Origin: a virus
IMG/VR virus record: IMGVR_UViG_3300027906_000167
Location: 1 to 22,670 of that record
Length of the DNA stretch: 22,670 bases
Strand: one strand, 5' to 3'
Shown: one piece after another, positions 1 through 6,287 of the stretch
Numbering within the stretch: the stretch's first letter is position 1
How the letters are laid out: every line of letters begins with the position of its first letter
Translations under genes and position numbers: made by a program
The notes under the pieces: model-generated
What the model was told of the DNA's origin: nothing
What the model saw: only the letters and a program-made list of their open reading frames with translations
Databases searched by the model: none

Positions 1-1764
1 GTTAGGTGAAATACTTGCGTAAGTACCTGCTGTCCTTGATGCATCAGCAGCACCAATACTATTGACTGTCAATGCTTTACCAGTCCTGACAGTGGTTAAG
101 GTACGAGTACCATTATTAAGTGTAGGGGTATCATAGAATGCGTCATTAGCAGCAAATGCCTCTGATCCTTCTCCTATAGTAACCTTCAAATGACATGATG
201 CTGGATAAAAATCTTGGACATATCCATATGGACCAGCAGTAACACCATTTGCTTGAATAGTCTGTGTGTTGCTGGCAACAATGAATGTATCAGCAGCAGC
301 TAATGGTTCTCCTCCAACGTCATAGACATAAACCTCAGTGTATGATGGGTCATCGTTAACACTAACTGAGAGACCAACACCAGTTGTAGATCCAGCAGGT
401 GATCCATCTGCATAGATGAATATGTTTGTCTGAGTAGCTGACGTAATATCAATAGAACTATATGCTCCAGAAGTACCAGCAGTACCTACCTTACTGACTC
501 CAGCAGTATATTCAGTACCTGATCCATTAGTACCTTCTTGATCATCAACCGAGAATTTCAATGGATAGTTAGTACAAGTAGCATCTTCTAAGTTATACTT
601 GTATGTCCTATTAAGGTCATACTGTGGTATAGCAAGAATGGCATGATCCGTAGCAGCAACACCAGTAGTTGAGAAGAGATACCTGATAACAAGTGTTTGA
701 GCAGCAGATGTGTTGAAGTTTAGAGGGACAGTAGCATTAGATGAAGATCCAGTTACAGTCTCACCCTCACTCCAGAAGTTTAGAAGATAAACTCCATTGT
801 CTGTTAATAGAGTTACGTTAACACCATCGTTGTGGTCAACGTCAGTTGTACCATAACGTCCTCTTACAAGACTAAGGTCATTACCGTTAACTTCAGTAAT
901 CTGACATAACTCGTTGTCAATTATGATAATAGCACCAGAAGTAAATCCAGTAGAGTTAGCAACCGTTAGAACTGTATCACCTGCAACATAAGTTGCACCT
1001 TCAGCGATAGTTGAAACAGTAGCAGAAGCAGACCAGGCATTAACTTGACTACCAGCAGGAATGGCAAGTGCAGTTGAACCTAGTTGTCCTCTTGTTATCT
1101 GTATAACATTAGTAGTGGTGTTAATACCAGAGGCATTAATAGTTACAACCTCACCACCTGTTAATGTAGCAGCATCTGTACTATGAGTAATATACATTCC
1201 ATCTGCAAGACCAGTTGTCCTTGAGATGTTTACGCTAGTACCGTTAGTAGCAATATCTGTATACTGGTTCCAAGCACCAATAGTAGAATCCATTCCTCGG
1301 AATATAGAAGTGAAACCTGAAGTTGATCCAGTTAATGTTTCACCAGCAGCAAATATACCTGCCTGATTATCTCCATCAATCGCTGTGGATCCGATGGTTA
1401 AAACTTTTGTAAAGTAATCTACGTCATCAGTAGGTTTGAATACATCTAATATGGTAGCAGTAGCACCATTAGTAGTAGTAAAGGTCGTACCTGGGATAGC
1501 ATTAGAATCCGTGAAACCTGGATCCAACTTCAGTTTATATGCTGATATCGGATTACCTTTAGTAAACTTATATGCAGAAGTATTCAACCCATCTAGGTGA
1601 AGTACTTGCTCATAATCTCTTACTGCAGCCCTATAAGATACACCACTACCAGATTGATTACAAACATTTAAAACTGTGCTTGCACTCTTGGTAATTGGTG
1701 TCCTATACAGAACCGTATTTGTTGTTGCGCCTGGTTTAGTGGCGGCTAATCTTCCTGCTGTCAT
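1..1764 (-). CDS. Large virion structural protein, probably fibre/appendage (3' end outside window)
   Basis: An open reading frame starts with ATG at 1764 and stays open to the window edge, giving at least 588 codons without a stop. The start lies one base after the TAA of the 447-residue gene (TAAAATG), so the two are co-transcribed. The protein begins MTAGRLAATKPG and is rich in Thr, Ser, Gly and Asn, with short beta-type segments, as in phage fibres and virion decoration proteins. Two segments resemble each other: ITRGQLGSTALAIPAG (about residues 224-239) and LVRGRYGTTDVDHNDG (about 295-310). Two others also match (GETLTGSTSG and GETVTGSSSN). I recognise no enzymatic motif. That it is a structural protein is inferred from composition, internal repeats and its place beside a fibre-like gene. 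The exact virion component is unknown. Confidence 0.72.
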   Translation of the reverse strand, partial: MTAGRLAATKPGATTNTVLYRTPITKSASTVLNVCNQSGSGVSYRAAVRDYEQVLHLDGLNTSAYKFTKGNPISAYKLKLDPGFTDSNAIPGTTFTTTNGATATILDVFKPTDDVDYFTKVLTIGSTAIDGDNQAGIFAAGETLTGSTSGFTSIFRGMDSTIGAWNQYTDIATNGTSVNISRTTGLADGMYITHSTDAATLTGGEVVTINASGINTTTNVIQITRGQLGSTALAIPAGSQVNAWSASATVSTIAEGATYVAGDTVLTVANSTGFTSGAIIIIDNELCQITEVNGNDLSLVRGRYGTTDVDHNDGVNVTLLTDNGVYLLNFWSEGETVTGSSSNATVPLNFNTSAAQTLVIRYLFSTTGVAATDHAILAIPQYDLNRTYKYNLEDATCTNYPLKFSVDDQEGTNGSGTEYTAGVSKVGTAGTSGAYSSIDITSATQTNIFIYADGSPAGSTTGVGLSVSVNDDPSYTEVYVYDVGGEPLAAADTFIVASNTQTIQANGVTAGPYGYVQDFYPASCHLKVTIGEGSEAFAANDAFYDTPTLNNGTRTLTTVRTGKALTVNSIGAADASRTAGTYASISPN

Positions 1765-1765
1765 T

Positions 1766-3109
1766 TTACCATCCAGACATAAAGTGTTGTTGTATTCTTA
1801 GTTGTCCTCCAAGGACAGGTGCTGCGAGTGCTCCACCGAATGTAATAGCAACTTCACTAATGTTATTAGTAGAAAGTAGTGTTGCATCGGCATTTGGGAA
1901 TTGAATAGTAACAGCGGTGTCGATGTTACTAGTGTCAATCGAGACTATTCCGTTAAGATCGTCTGGATTATTTATCTTCATCAATTCCAACGTTTTATTG
2001 GTCAGAGTCTGAGTTTTCTTCTCTGAAACAAGTATGTTGGGATCTGTCCCATTATTTAATGGAGCTGTTACCTCATTATCTGGAAAACTAAACGTATAAG
2101 TCTGGTTATCCTCTATGTTAGATAGATCGAATTGAATCTTTCTACCTTCTCCATCTGCGACATCAGTATCACAGAATACTGCGCCTTTATAGACCTTATT
2201 AGATACGGTCTGAGCTGATGCTTCACCAACCACCTTAATGTTAAGGTCTGGCCATATTACAGTACGATCCTGCGTTAATTGTGAAGAATCAAATATTACA
2301 TACCTGGTAGGGTTGTTCTCATCACCTGAAGGAGTGTTTGAGAATGTAGGGTTAACCAAGTTCTTGTTGAAGACATTCTGCTCAGTAATGTCATCAAGTA
2401 GTGTAGATTGTGTATTAGCGGCACCAAAGTCAGGTAGTTTGTATGTGTGAGAACCTGGTGACTCCCAAGTATCAGTTTCAAACTTAGCAATCTTTGATGT
2501 ATCAGTAGATCCAGTAATCTGTAACTCACTGTCCTTAATAAGGATAGTCTTGTTAGTTAAAGTCTGGAAAGTATCATTAGCAACTATAGTTGTGCTTGTT
2601 GAAGTACCAATGTTAGGTAAATCAAAACGACGTGTACCTGACTGTGTAGATATAGTATCTACGTTGAAGTGTGCTCTCTTAGCAGGGTTTTGGTCACCTG
2701 CAAGATAAAACTGTGCGTCAGTCTGGATTAAATCACCATTAACTGTTAGATAACCACTACCTTGTGGTGTAAACTCTATACTAGAAATTGCCGATGCAGT
2801 ATCAATTGCTCTAATTACTAGAGTGCTTGATCCATCGGTGTTTGCTCTTCTACTATTATAGAGGGCTGCAGTACCAAAACTGATACCTATTTCATCTACC
2901 GCTGATTGGTAAATTCCAGTATCTCTGTCAAGGTCAAAAGCCAATCCTGGTTCCGTCGCTGTTCCTGCACTAAGTCCTCTAAACAGTTGGTTAATCTTGG
3001 CCTTTCTGTTTGGTATTAGTGGATCAGAAATAACGATGGGAAGGATAGCTTCACCAGTTACTAGTCCATCTGCAATAGTTTCTAACTGGGATATCCGTTT
3101 AGTTGCCAC
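1766..3109 (-). CDS. Tail-fibre-like structural protein with about 61-residue repeats
   Basis: This encodes 447 residues from a GTG start (MATKRISQLE...), a start type often seen in cyanophage fibre-like proteins. Residues 55-82 (GLAFDLDRDTGIYQSAVDEIGISFG) match the 'G..f..D.DTGIY......i.f' signature common in phage tail fibres. From about residue 147 there are five repeats, each running from an F/I-D segment to an aromatic or hydrophobic residue plus proline (P165, P226, P287, P343, P405). Four of the repeats are followed by a xxNK motif (TNK at 185, FNK at 247, SNK at 303, TNK at 370). This suggests a repetitive beta-rich shaft. A perfect late-promoter octamer lies 28 bases upstream at 3138-3145. 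No clear ribosome-binding site is visible before the GTG. The role as a fibre or other appendage is inferred; the host receptor cannot be told from sequence. Confidence 0.78.
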   Translation of the reverse strand: MATKRISQLETIADGLVTGEAILPIVISDPLIPNRKAKINQLFRGLSAGTATEPGLAFDLDRDTGIYQSAVDEIGISFGTAALYNSRRANTDGSSTLVIRAIDTASAISSIEFTPQGSGYLTVNGDLIQTDAQFYLAGDQNPAKRAHFNVDTISTQSGTRRFDLPNIGTSTSTTIVANDTFQTLTNKTILIKDSELQITGSTDTSKIAKFETDTWESPGSHTYKLPDFGAANTQSTLLDDITEQNVFNKNLVNPTFSNTPSGDENNPTRYVIFDSSQLTQDRTVIWPDLNIKVVGEASAQTVSNKVYKGAVFCDTDVADGEGRKIQFDLSNIEDNQTYTFSFPDNEVTAPLNNGTDPNILVSEKKTQTLTNKTLELMKINNPDDLNGIVSIDTSNIDTAVTIQFPNADATLLSTNNISEVAITFGGALAAPVLGGQLRIQQHFMSGW

Positions 3110-3137
3110 GAAATTTCAACACAATTTGCTACAGTTT

Positions 3138-3145
3138 TATTTATA
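3138..3145 (-). promoter_or_regulatory. T4-type late promoter for the fibre-like genes
   Basis: The minus strand reads TATAAATA, the consensus -10 octamer of T4-type late promoters, which are recognised by the phage sigma-like factor gp55. It is 28 bases upstream of the GTG start of the fibre-like gene, leaving a leader of roughly 20 bases. It faces away from the octamer at 3231-3238. Confidence 0.75.
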
Positions 3146-3154
3146 CTACTTACG

Positions 3155-3174
3155 ACCTAAGTTTTTCATTAGGT
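3155..3174. repeat. Short inverted repeat between divergent late promoters
   Basis: ACCTAA (3155-3160) pairs with TTAGGT (3169-3174) around an 8-base T-rich loop. It is followed by AAAAAC and then TCGTAGG. It sits between the two divergent late promoters. It could be a weak hairpin or a binding site; its function is unknown. Confidence 0.4.
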
Positions 3175-3230
3175 AAAAACTCGTAGGCAATAATTTTTGT
3201 ATCTTTCGTCCTGGTTCTAGGACCAAATCT

Positions 3231-3238
3231 TATAAATA
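3231..3238 (+). promoter_or_regulatory. T4-type late promoter for the small plus-strand gene
   Basis: The plus strand reads TATAAATA, preceded by CT. It lies upstream of the small gene at 3313-3480 and divergent to the promoter at 3138-3145. An imperfect 14-base palindrome (TGGTTCTAGGACCA, 3212-3225) sits just upstream. Confidence 0.7.
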
Positions 3239-3312
3239 GTGGTAGAATTAGGAATATACAAGATGAAGTGAAACTTTCAACTTTGTTATATTATCCCCTA
3301 ATACGAGAGACA

Positions 3313-3480
3313 ATGCACAATCTAATGTCAAAGAATCAATTAGCTGAGTGGAAACACTCCCACGATGACAACCGTTGCTTAAACACACCACAGGATGAAT
3401 TAATAGATGATTATTTCTCCTGTCTTATTGAGAGCGAGGGCTATGAGCAAGAAAGACTCTGTAGACAACTGCTCTGTTGA
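3313..3480 (+). CDS. Small conserved-looking cyanophage protein, unknown function
   Basis: This encodes 55 residues (MHNLMSKNQLAEWKHSHDDN..., ending in CRQLLC) from an ATG preceded by GAGAG five bases or so upstream. The frame is also open from a GTG at 3268, which would give 70 residues, but that extension has a poorer ribosome-binding site and unremarkable sequence. The C-terminal half (ELIDDYFSCLIESEG) resembles the 'DYYFxC..E' pattern I associate with small cyanophage proteins; this is from memory, not a search. It contains four cysteines (residues 22, 37, 50, 55). Support that it is real comes from its own late promoter and a terminator hairpin 60 bases after its stop. It is the only plus-strand gene in the left 19 kb. 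The function is unknown. Confidence 0.6.
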   Translation: MHNLMSKNQLAEWKHSHDDNRCLNTPQDELIDDYFSCLIESEGYEQERLCRQLLC

Positions 3481-3539
3481 CATCCTGGATGTTTCATACT
3501 CAATTCGATCTCCAAAATGACATCTGATTGTGTATCTCT

Positions 3540-3560
3540 TACCCCCGCAAGGGGGTATTT
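3540..3560 (+). terminator. Rho-independent terminator after the small plus-strand gene
   Basis: A seven-base-pair stem, TACCCCC/GGGGGTA, with a GCAA tetraloop is followed by TTTT. It lies between two convergent genes (stops at 3480 and 3567). The T-run is only on the plus-strand side, so it should act mainly for plus-strand transcripts, though the symmetric hairpin may also slow minus-strand ones. Confidence 0.75.
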
Positions 3561-3566
3561 TAATGT

Positions 3567-3794
3567 TCAATAAAATCTTGGTTGGTTTACTTCTACTTCA
3601 ATAGTATCAAATAACCTGTTAAGTGATCTAGCATAGTCTCTGTATCCAGATCCAACGTAGAGTTGACCTGCAACTACAGAGAATGTAGCAATACCCCAGA
3701 AGATGTAATAGAATCTACTCTTCACTTGGTTTCTCTGCTTCTGTCTCCTTGTCGGACCCCATTCTGGGAGTGGTGGTGCTGTCATTTGTTCCAT
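3567..3794 (-). CDS. Small membrane protein with one transmembrane helix
   Basis: This encodes 75 residues from ATG 3794, or 72 from ATG 3785, which has GGAACAA just upstream. It has a Pro-rich, basic N-terminus (PEWGPTRRQKQRNQVKSR), then one hydrophobic segment (FYYIFWGIATFSVVAGQLYVG, about residues 28-48), then a soluble tail (SLNRLFDTIEVEVNQPRFY). The basic flank before the helix predicts the N-terminus stays in the cytoplasm. The first 80 bases overlap, in another frame, the 54-residue gene that follows talC, so translation is probably coupled to it. I believe similar one-helix proteins occur beside talC in other cyanophages, but I cannot check this. The function is unknown; a role in the host membrane is inferred only from the helix. 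Confidence 0.65.
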   Translation of the reverse strand: MEQMTAPPLPEWGPTRRQKQRNQVKSRFYYIFWGIATFSVVAGQLYVGSGYRDYARSLNRLFDTIEVEVNQPRFY

Positions 3795-3879
3795 ATTTAT
3801 TTTCTTTCACTATCCTATCATACTCTTCAGCATTGTCAAGAATAGATTTCTTTAAGTCTTCTAGTGACCATTCTGTCAT
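3715..3879 (-). CDS. 54-residue acidic protein overlapping talC end and membrane-protein start
   Basis: The ATG at 3877-3879 overlaps the talC TGA (ATGA junction), and the frame runs to TAG at 3715. The product begins MTEWSLEDLKKSILDNAEEY, continues DRIVKENKYG, and ends in a polar acidic tail (KETEAEKPSEE). The first 30 residues look like an amphipathic helix with Leu/Ile at regular spacing; the tail looks disordered. It fills an otherwise empty 81-base gap between talC and the membrane-protein gene and then overlaps the latter by 80 bases in a different frame. Helix-like coding quality, the exact coupling to talC and the lack of any other gene in the gap support it as real. The function is unknown. 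Confidence 0.68.
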   Translation of the reverse strand: MTEWSLEDLKKSILDNAEEYDRIVKENKYGTNDSTTTPRMGSDKETEAEKPSEE

Positions 3880-4571
3880 TGAAGTGCGTCTAAATCCCCA
3901 CCATGTCTGGTGCTATTTTGTGGACTGTATACTGTATTCTTTTTGACTGATTCCCAGTCTTTATCAAATATTTCTAATCCTTTATCTGTAAGGACATGGT
4001 TATACATTCCGTTAAAGATCTTAGGTGGCATGGTAACAACATGTGCTCCATTCCAGAATGCTCTTGATACCTTATATACATCACGGATAGATGCAGCAAG
4101 TATCTGTGTCTTTACTTGATGTACTCTGTAGACTTCACTTATAGATCTGACAATCTCCAGCCCAGCAACGCTATTATCGTCCAACCTCCCAATAAAAGGA
4201 CTGACGTACGTAGCACCTGCCTTTGCAGATAAGATAGCCTGAGCAGCATTGAATATAAGCGTAACATTTACTTTAATTCCCTCATCAGATAATTGTTTAC
4301 AAGTCTGTAGACCCTCTACAGTGCAAGGTACCTTAATGGTACACTGGTCTTTAAATATATCATGAAGTCGTTTACCTTCTTCATACATATTCTCCACGAC
4401 TTCCATGCTGATATCTGGTATACCAGACCTAGCTAACTCATGATAAACATCCTCTGGATCTCTACCACTCTTCATAATAAGAGATGGATTAGTCGTCACT
4501 CCATCTATCAAACCTGTGTTATGACAGTTAAGGATCTCAGCAGTATCGGCACTATCAATAAAAATTTTCAC
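3876..4571 (-). CDS. talC: TalC transaldolase (host-derived metabolic gene)
   Basis: This encodes 231 residues of the small TalC/fructose-6-phosphate aldolase family (class I aldolase barrel). Key residues visible are D6 in MKIFIDSAD, N28 in TTNPSL, the Schiff-base lysine K80 in IKVPCT, N102 in VNVTLIF, S124 in SPFIGR and S161 in AASIR. E57 (ISMEVVE) and F126 (SPFIGR) are the residues typical of true transaldolases, whereas fructose-6-phosphate aldolases have Gln and Tyr there, so transaldolase activity is favoured. In cyanophages TalC is thought to support the pentose phosphate pathway and supply NADPH and ribose for nucleotide synthesis. The start is GTG at 4571, overlapping the upstream TGA (GTGA); the canonical N-terminus begins exactly there. 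The end overlaps the next gene by ATGA. Confidence 0.95.
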   Translation of the reverse strand: MKIFIDSADTAEILNCHNTGLIDGVTTNPSLIMKSGRDPEDVYHELARSGIPDISMEVVENMYEEGKRLHDIFKDQCTIKVPCTVEGLQTCKQLSDEGIKVNVTLIFNAAQAILSAKAGATYVSPFIGRLDDNSVAGLEIVRSISEVYRVHQVKTQILAASIRDVYKVSRAFWNGAHVVTMPPKIFNGMYNHVLTDKGLEIFDKDWESVKKNTVYSPQNSTRHGGDLDALQ

Positions 4572-4831
4572 TCAGGAACCTCCTCATAGTTTTCAACGAA
4601 TTCATCAATTGGAAATAGCAAAGGATGACATGCTTCAGCAATTAGATACTGAGAGTATCTATACATGTCATCCATAGTATAACTCTGATTACTAGCAGCT
4701 TCCTGCTGTATCTCTTCTATTGCCATTGGATCTGGCAACTCATCAAAGGTAAAGGGTATGCCCTGTATGTACCACATGTCTACTACCTTCTCGTTTAGGT
4801 AACAGTAGTTTCGTGTGATACGACCTTTCAT
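4568..4831 (-). CDS. Unknown 87-residue protein upstream of talC
   Basis: The product starts MKGRITRNYCYLNEKVVDMW and ends in an acidic tail (DEFVENYEEVPE). It is predicted soluble with mixed helix. Notable segments are GIPFTFDELPDP (about residues 25-36) and a Tyr-rich stretch, YTMDDMYRYSQYLIAE. No family is recognised. The start overlaps the previous stop by one base (TAATG) and the stop overlaps the talC GTG start, so its translation is tied to TalC. Its position suggests a role in the same early cassette, but nothing in the sequence gives a biochemical function. I considered the T4 late coactivator gp33, which has a similar size, but saw no convincing match. Confidence 0.7.
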   Translation of the reverse strand: MKGRITRNYCYLNEKVVDMWYIQGIPFTFDELPDPMAIEEIQQEAASNQSYTMDDMYRYSQYLIAEACHPLLFPIDEFVENYEEVPE

Positions 4832-5088
4832 TACAACCCTTGTGTCATCTCCCGTAGAGCAGCGTCCACATATGTTCGTGTTCCCACTGGATCTGGGACG
4901 AACTCATCGGGGTTTGGAATATTTATATCTGGTGCTTCAGGGTCTTGAGCAACAGATGCTACTGGTGAGATTATACAGACAATGCCCTTGTTAGTAGTAA
5001 CTCTCAAGGTATTCCCCTTCTCCACCAGAGTAAGAGAAAAGGGGACATTCTCCTCGAATTCCCCCTGTGTTAGATTTATGATATTCAT
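4831..5088 (-). CDS. Unknown 85-residue protein
   Basis: The product starts MNIINLTQGEFEENVPFSLT and has a beta-rich first half (LVEKGNTLRVTTNKGIVCIISP) and a Pro/Asp-rich linker (DPEAPDINIPNPDEFVPDP). It ends in a short helix (RTYVDAALREMTQGL). It is acidic and has no signal peptide or membrane helix. No family is recognised. It is coupled on both sides: ATGA overlap with the 67-residue gene and TAATG with the 87-residue gene. A TATAAATA octamer lies inside its coding sequence at 4920-4927 and could give the downstream genes late expression. Confidence 0.68.
   Translation of the reverse strand: MNIINLTQGEFEENVPFSLTLVEKGNTLRVTTNKGIVCIISPVASVAQDPEAPDINIPNPDEFVPDPVGTRTYVDAALREMTQGL
4920..4927 (-). 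promoter_or_regulatory. Candidate internal late promoter upstream of the 87-residue gene and talC
   Basis: The minus strand reads TATAAATA, 89 bases upstream of the 87-residue gene's start. It lies within codons for Asp-Ile-Asn, so a chance match is possible. If used, talC would have both early and late transcription. Confidence 0.4.
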
Positions 5089-5288
5089 ATGTATGTTATC
5101 ATATCGTCTGGGACTAGTCTTTTAAAATGCTGTAAAGTTTCAGTGAACCCATCCACTCCATCTTCACTGAACTCCCACGTCACTATCTCATCATATCCTT
5201 CATTGTCCATGATCTTGACTTCTCTCTTGGATACATCAACCCAGATATGCTCTAGGTATGTCTCCGTGTCTCCTGTTATCTTTGCCAT
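5085..5288 (-). CDS. Unknown 67-residue acidic protein
   Basis: The product (MAKITGDTETYLEHIWVDVS...) is small, soluble and acidic, with predicted beta strands in the first half (HIWVDVSKREVKIMDNEG) and a helix near the end (TETLQHFKRLVP). No family is recognised. Its start lies 38 bases after the stop of the ParB-like gene, and its stop overlaps the next start by ATGA. It is the first of five genes joined by overlapping stop and start codons that lead into talC. Confidence 0.68.
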   Translation of the reverse strand: MAKITGDTETYLEHIWVDVSKREVKIMDNEGYDEIVTWEFSEDGVDGFTETLQHFKRLVPDDMITYI

Positions 5289-5326
5289 GTGGATGGGTAT
5301 ACACTGAATCTACTGTAGCACGGTTC

Positions 5327-6229
5327 CTAGATTTTGGCAAGGAACCTGTTGTACACTCCTCTTTTCTTAAGAGAGGTGTGGTTTAGGTGAGCAGTGCTCA
5401 CACTCAATTGGACTTGACCGTCTTCCTTATCTAAGAGTCGGTCAGTAGTCACACAAAGTAACTGATACATCATCGTTAGACGACCTTCATTACTCATGTA
5501 TGCTGCTTTACCTTCACCTTCCCAGAATTCTACAAGATCTTGTAGAAGTGGGACACTACCGTTCTTTAGTACTGTATCCTCAAAGTATTCCATGAGGACT
5601 TCTGCAACATCACGTAAACCATTGTTAACACATAGGGTTGCCCATGCTCCAATAGTCTTTCTGCTGCCAGACCAGTCAGTACATGAATCGAAGAAACTCG
5701 ATACAATCTTATCTGACTCGATAATGTAGCTTTTCCAATATTCCCATTGCTGTATCGCATTGTTAATGGTGAGTTCTTCACCTCTGCGACGCTTTAACAG
5801 GTCTTTCATCACTGCTACATTTTCAGGTGTAGCAGACTCATCTACCCTATGGATCTCATCAATTGGTTTACGAGGTTTGGCTAGTGCACACTTGGAGAAG
5901 CAATTTGCTTCTACCCCAGTGACAACTATAACTGTAAACCATTTGTCTGGATCTTGCTTTGAAATAGCATTCAACCTATGCTGTGCCTCAGTGAGGTTAC
6001 CTTCTTTGTTGAAGGTTACAGGTTGACCATCCAAGAGCCACCCTTGCTGATTAATATTATTACTAATCTTTTTAGCATGGGTCTTTGACATCTTTCTGTT
6101 GTCAAAGTTGTGATACTTTAGCAGGTAATCTGCTATCACACTGTTGATCTTACAAGTCAGGGCTTCATATACCTCTGACTTAGGGTTAAACGGAAGAGCG
6201 ATTTGGTCTTCCAATATACTTAAGGTCAT
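5327..6229 (-). CDS. ParB-like 'EAQHRL' domain protein
   Basis: This encodes 300 residues from ATG 6229. That start is preferred over GTG at 6238 because AAAAGG lies eight bases upstream of the ATG. Residues 64-89 read GWLLDGQPVTFNKEGNLTEA then QHRLNAI, the pattern of ParB/DGQHR-type domains ('..dGq.i.f...g.l.dGqHRl.A'), with the first residues of the usual DGQHRL motif changed to TEAQHRL. Members of this superfamily include DNA-binding partition proteins, CTP hydrolases and nucleases. The C-terminal half (from about residue 135) is helical and unassigned. No second nuclease motif is evident. The gene leads the talC cassette and has a good sigma70-like promoter inside the end of gp5. A role in DNA handling or in regulation early in infection is inferred only. 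Confidence 0.75.
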   Translation of the reverse strand: MTLSILEDQIALPFNPKSEVYEALTCKINSVIADYLLKYHNFDNRKMSKTHAKKISNNINQQGWLLDGQPVTFNKEGNLTEAQHRLNAISKQDPDKWFTVIVVTGVEANCFSKCALAKPRKPIDEIHRVDESATPENVAVMKDLLKRRRGEELTINNAIQQWEYWKSYIIESDKIVSSFFDSCTDWSGSRKTIGAWATLCVNNGLRDVAEVLMEYFEDTVLKNGSVPLLQDLVEFWEGEGKAAYMSNEGRLTMMYQLLCVTTDRLLDKEDGQVQLSVSTAHLNHTSLKKRGVYNRFLAKI

Positions 6230-6237
6230 ATCTGACA

Positions 6238-6243
6238 CCTTTT
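6238..6243 (-). promoter_or_regulatory. Ribosome-binding site fixing the ParB-like start
   Basis: The minus strand reads AAAAGG, with eight bases to ATG at 6229. A GTG in the same frame at 6238 would overlap this site, so ATG is the likelier start. Confidence 0.6.
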
Positions 6244-6258
6244 GTATAGGACAAATTT

Positions 6259-6287
6259 ATTCTACACTAGTTCAGCAAAACTGGCAA
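6259..6287 (-). promoter_or_regulatory. Sigma70-like promoter for the ParB-like/talC cassette
   Basis: On the minus strand, TTGCCA (6282-6287) and TAGAAT (6259-6264) are separated by exactly 17 bases; each hexamer has one mismatch to the bacterial consensus. Transcription would begin near 6252, 20-odd bases before the ATG at 6229. It overlaps the last codons of gp5. It suggests host-polymerase (early or middle) transcription of the cassette. Confidence 0.65.

Noticed and set aside
1969-1976. GATAAATA on the minus strand inside the fibre-like gene
   Set aside because: It is about 200 bases from the next start inside coding sequence with no other promoter feature; probably chance.
4568-4831. 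87-residue protein as the gp33 late-transcription coactivator
   Set aside because: Size fits, but I see no match to the gp33 core or to its hydrophobic C-terminal sliding-clamp motif; the tail here is acidic.
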